Source: Neisseria perflava (lineage in GTDB: Bacteria; Pseudomonadota; Gammaproteobacteria; Burkholderiales; Neisseriaceae). From it: a stretch of DNA of 6,057 bases. The first letter of the stretch is position 1. Every line of letters starts with the position of its first letter. Positions 5,968 to 6,057 of the stretch are shown here, in pieces. The translations under genes were made by a program, and so were the position numbers. Location of the stretch: positions 1 through 6,057 of the forward strand of contig NZ_JALJYC010000047.1 of NCBI RefSeq assembly GCF_024170405.1. Reading direction: 5' to 3'. The notes below the pieces were generated by a model that saw nothing but the letters and a program-made list of their open reading frames with translations, searched no databases and was not told where the DNA came from.

Positions 5968-6057
5968 GGGGCTGTACTAGATAATTAGAGCAAATTACCT
6001 TTTACTAACTGTTTCAAAATAGAAATTTGAGATTTTATTTCACTGTTGTTAAAACGC
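5968..6057 (-). mobile_element. End of an IS1016-type (IS1595 family) insertion sequence, cut by the window edge
   Basis: GGGGCTGTACTAGATAATTAG at and after 5968 resembles the terminal inverted repeat I recall for IS1016 (GGGGCTGTCCTAGATAACTAG type). The transposase reading frame inside ends only 17 bases from this tip, as in compact members of the group. The other end lies outside the window, so completeness and target duplication cannot be judged. The eight bases adjoining the tip are TTATAAAA (5960-5967). Confidence 0.8.
5985..6057 (-). CDS. IS1016-family transposase, C-terminal fragment
   Basis: The minus strand from 6056 to 5985 encodes 23 residues and a TAA stop. They begin RFNNSEIKSQISIL and end KQLVKGNLL. 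This matches the remembered C-terminus of IS1016 transposases (WRFNNSDVKSQISILKQLVKGNLL type), and the leftover G at 6057 would fit the preceding Trp codon. This DDE-type transposase moves the IS1016 element. Only the tail is visible because the gene runs off the window. It points toward the protease gene. Confidence 0.82.
   Translation of the reverse strand, partial: RFNNSEIKSQISILKQLVKGNLL

Overview
The window looks like chromosomal DNA from a Neisseria or close Neisseriaceae relative. The DNA-uptake sequence AGGCCGTCTGAA (the AG dialect of the neisserial DUS) or its reverse complement occurs six times exactly outside or inside genes on the plus strand and once on the minus strand, with two one-mismatch copies. 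Two of the exact/near-exact sites form inverted pairs that act as terminators. The right edge carries the end of an IS1016-type insertion sequence, which is also common in this family. The AG dialect argues against the meningococcus/gonococcus group, which uses ATGCCGTCTGAA. I cannot name the species.

Layout. Bases 1-376 are upstream control DNA. They hold a terminator for a gene left of the window (20-63), a 13-codon ORF with a strong ribosome binding site (146-187), a sigma70-type promoter with a Fur-box-like operator embedded in it (188-216), and a roughly 150-nt leader with a C/A-rich stretch and a DUS hairpin. Bases 377-2926 encode an 849-residue outer-membrane TonB-dependent receptor. 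A DUS-pair terminator (2951-2990) follows. Bases 3019-5781 encode a 920-residue exported M16 (insulinase/pitrilysin) zinc protease. Downstream come a 129-bp palindrome-ended, MITE-like element (5792-5920), a second DUS-pair terminator (5924-5960) and, from 5968, an IS1016-family element whose transposase C-terminus reads leftward off the window edge.

How the genes work together. Both proteins match, by remembered sequence, the E. coli YddB (receptor) and PqqL (protease) pair, and the arrangement resembles Pectobacterium FusA/FusC. In those protease-associated import systems, the receptor brings a small iron protein such as ferredoxin into the periplasm and the M16 protease cuts it to release iron. 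The Fur-like operator on the receptor promoter fits an iron-scavenging job. The substrate here is unknown. A FusB/TonB-like partner and a FusD/YddA-type ABC transporter are not in the window. The receptor and protease genes differ in base composition and in DUS content, which hints that they have different histories.
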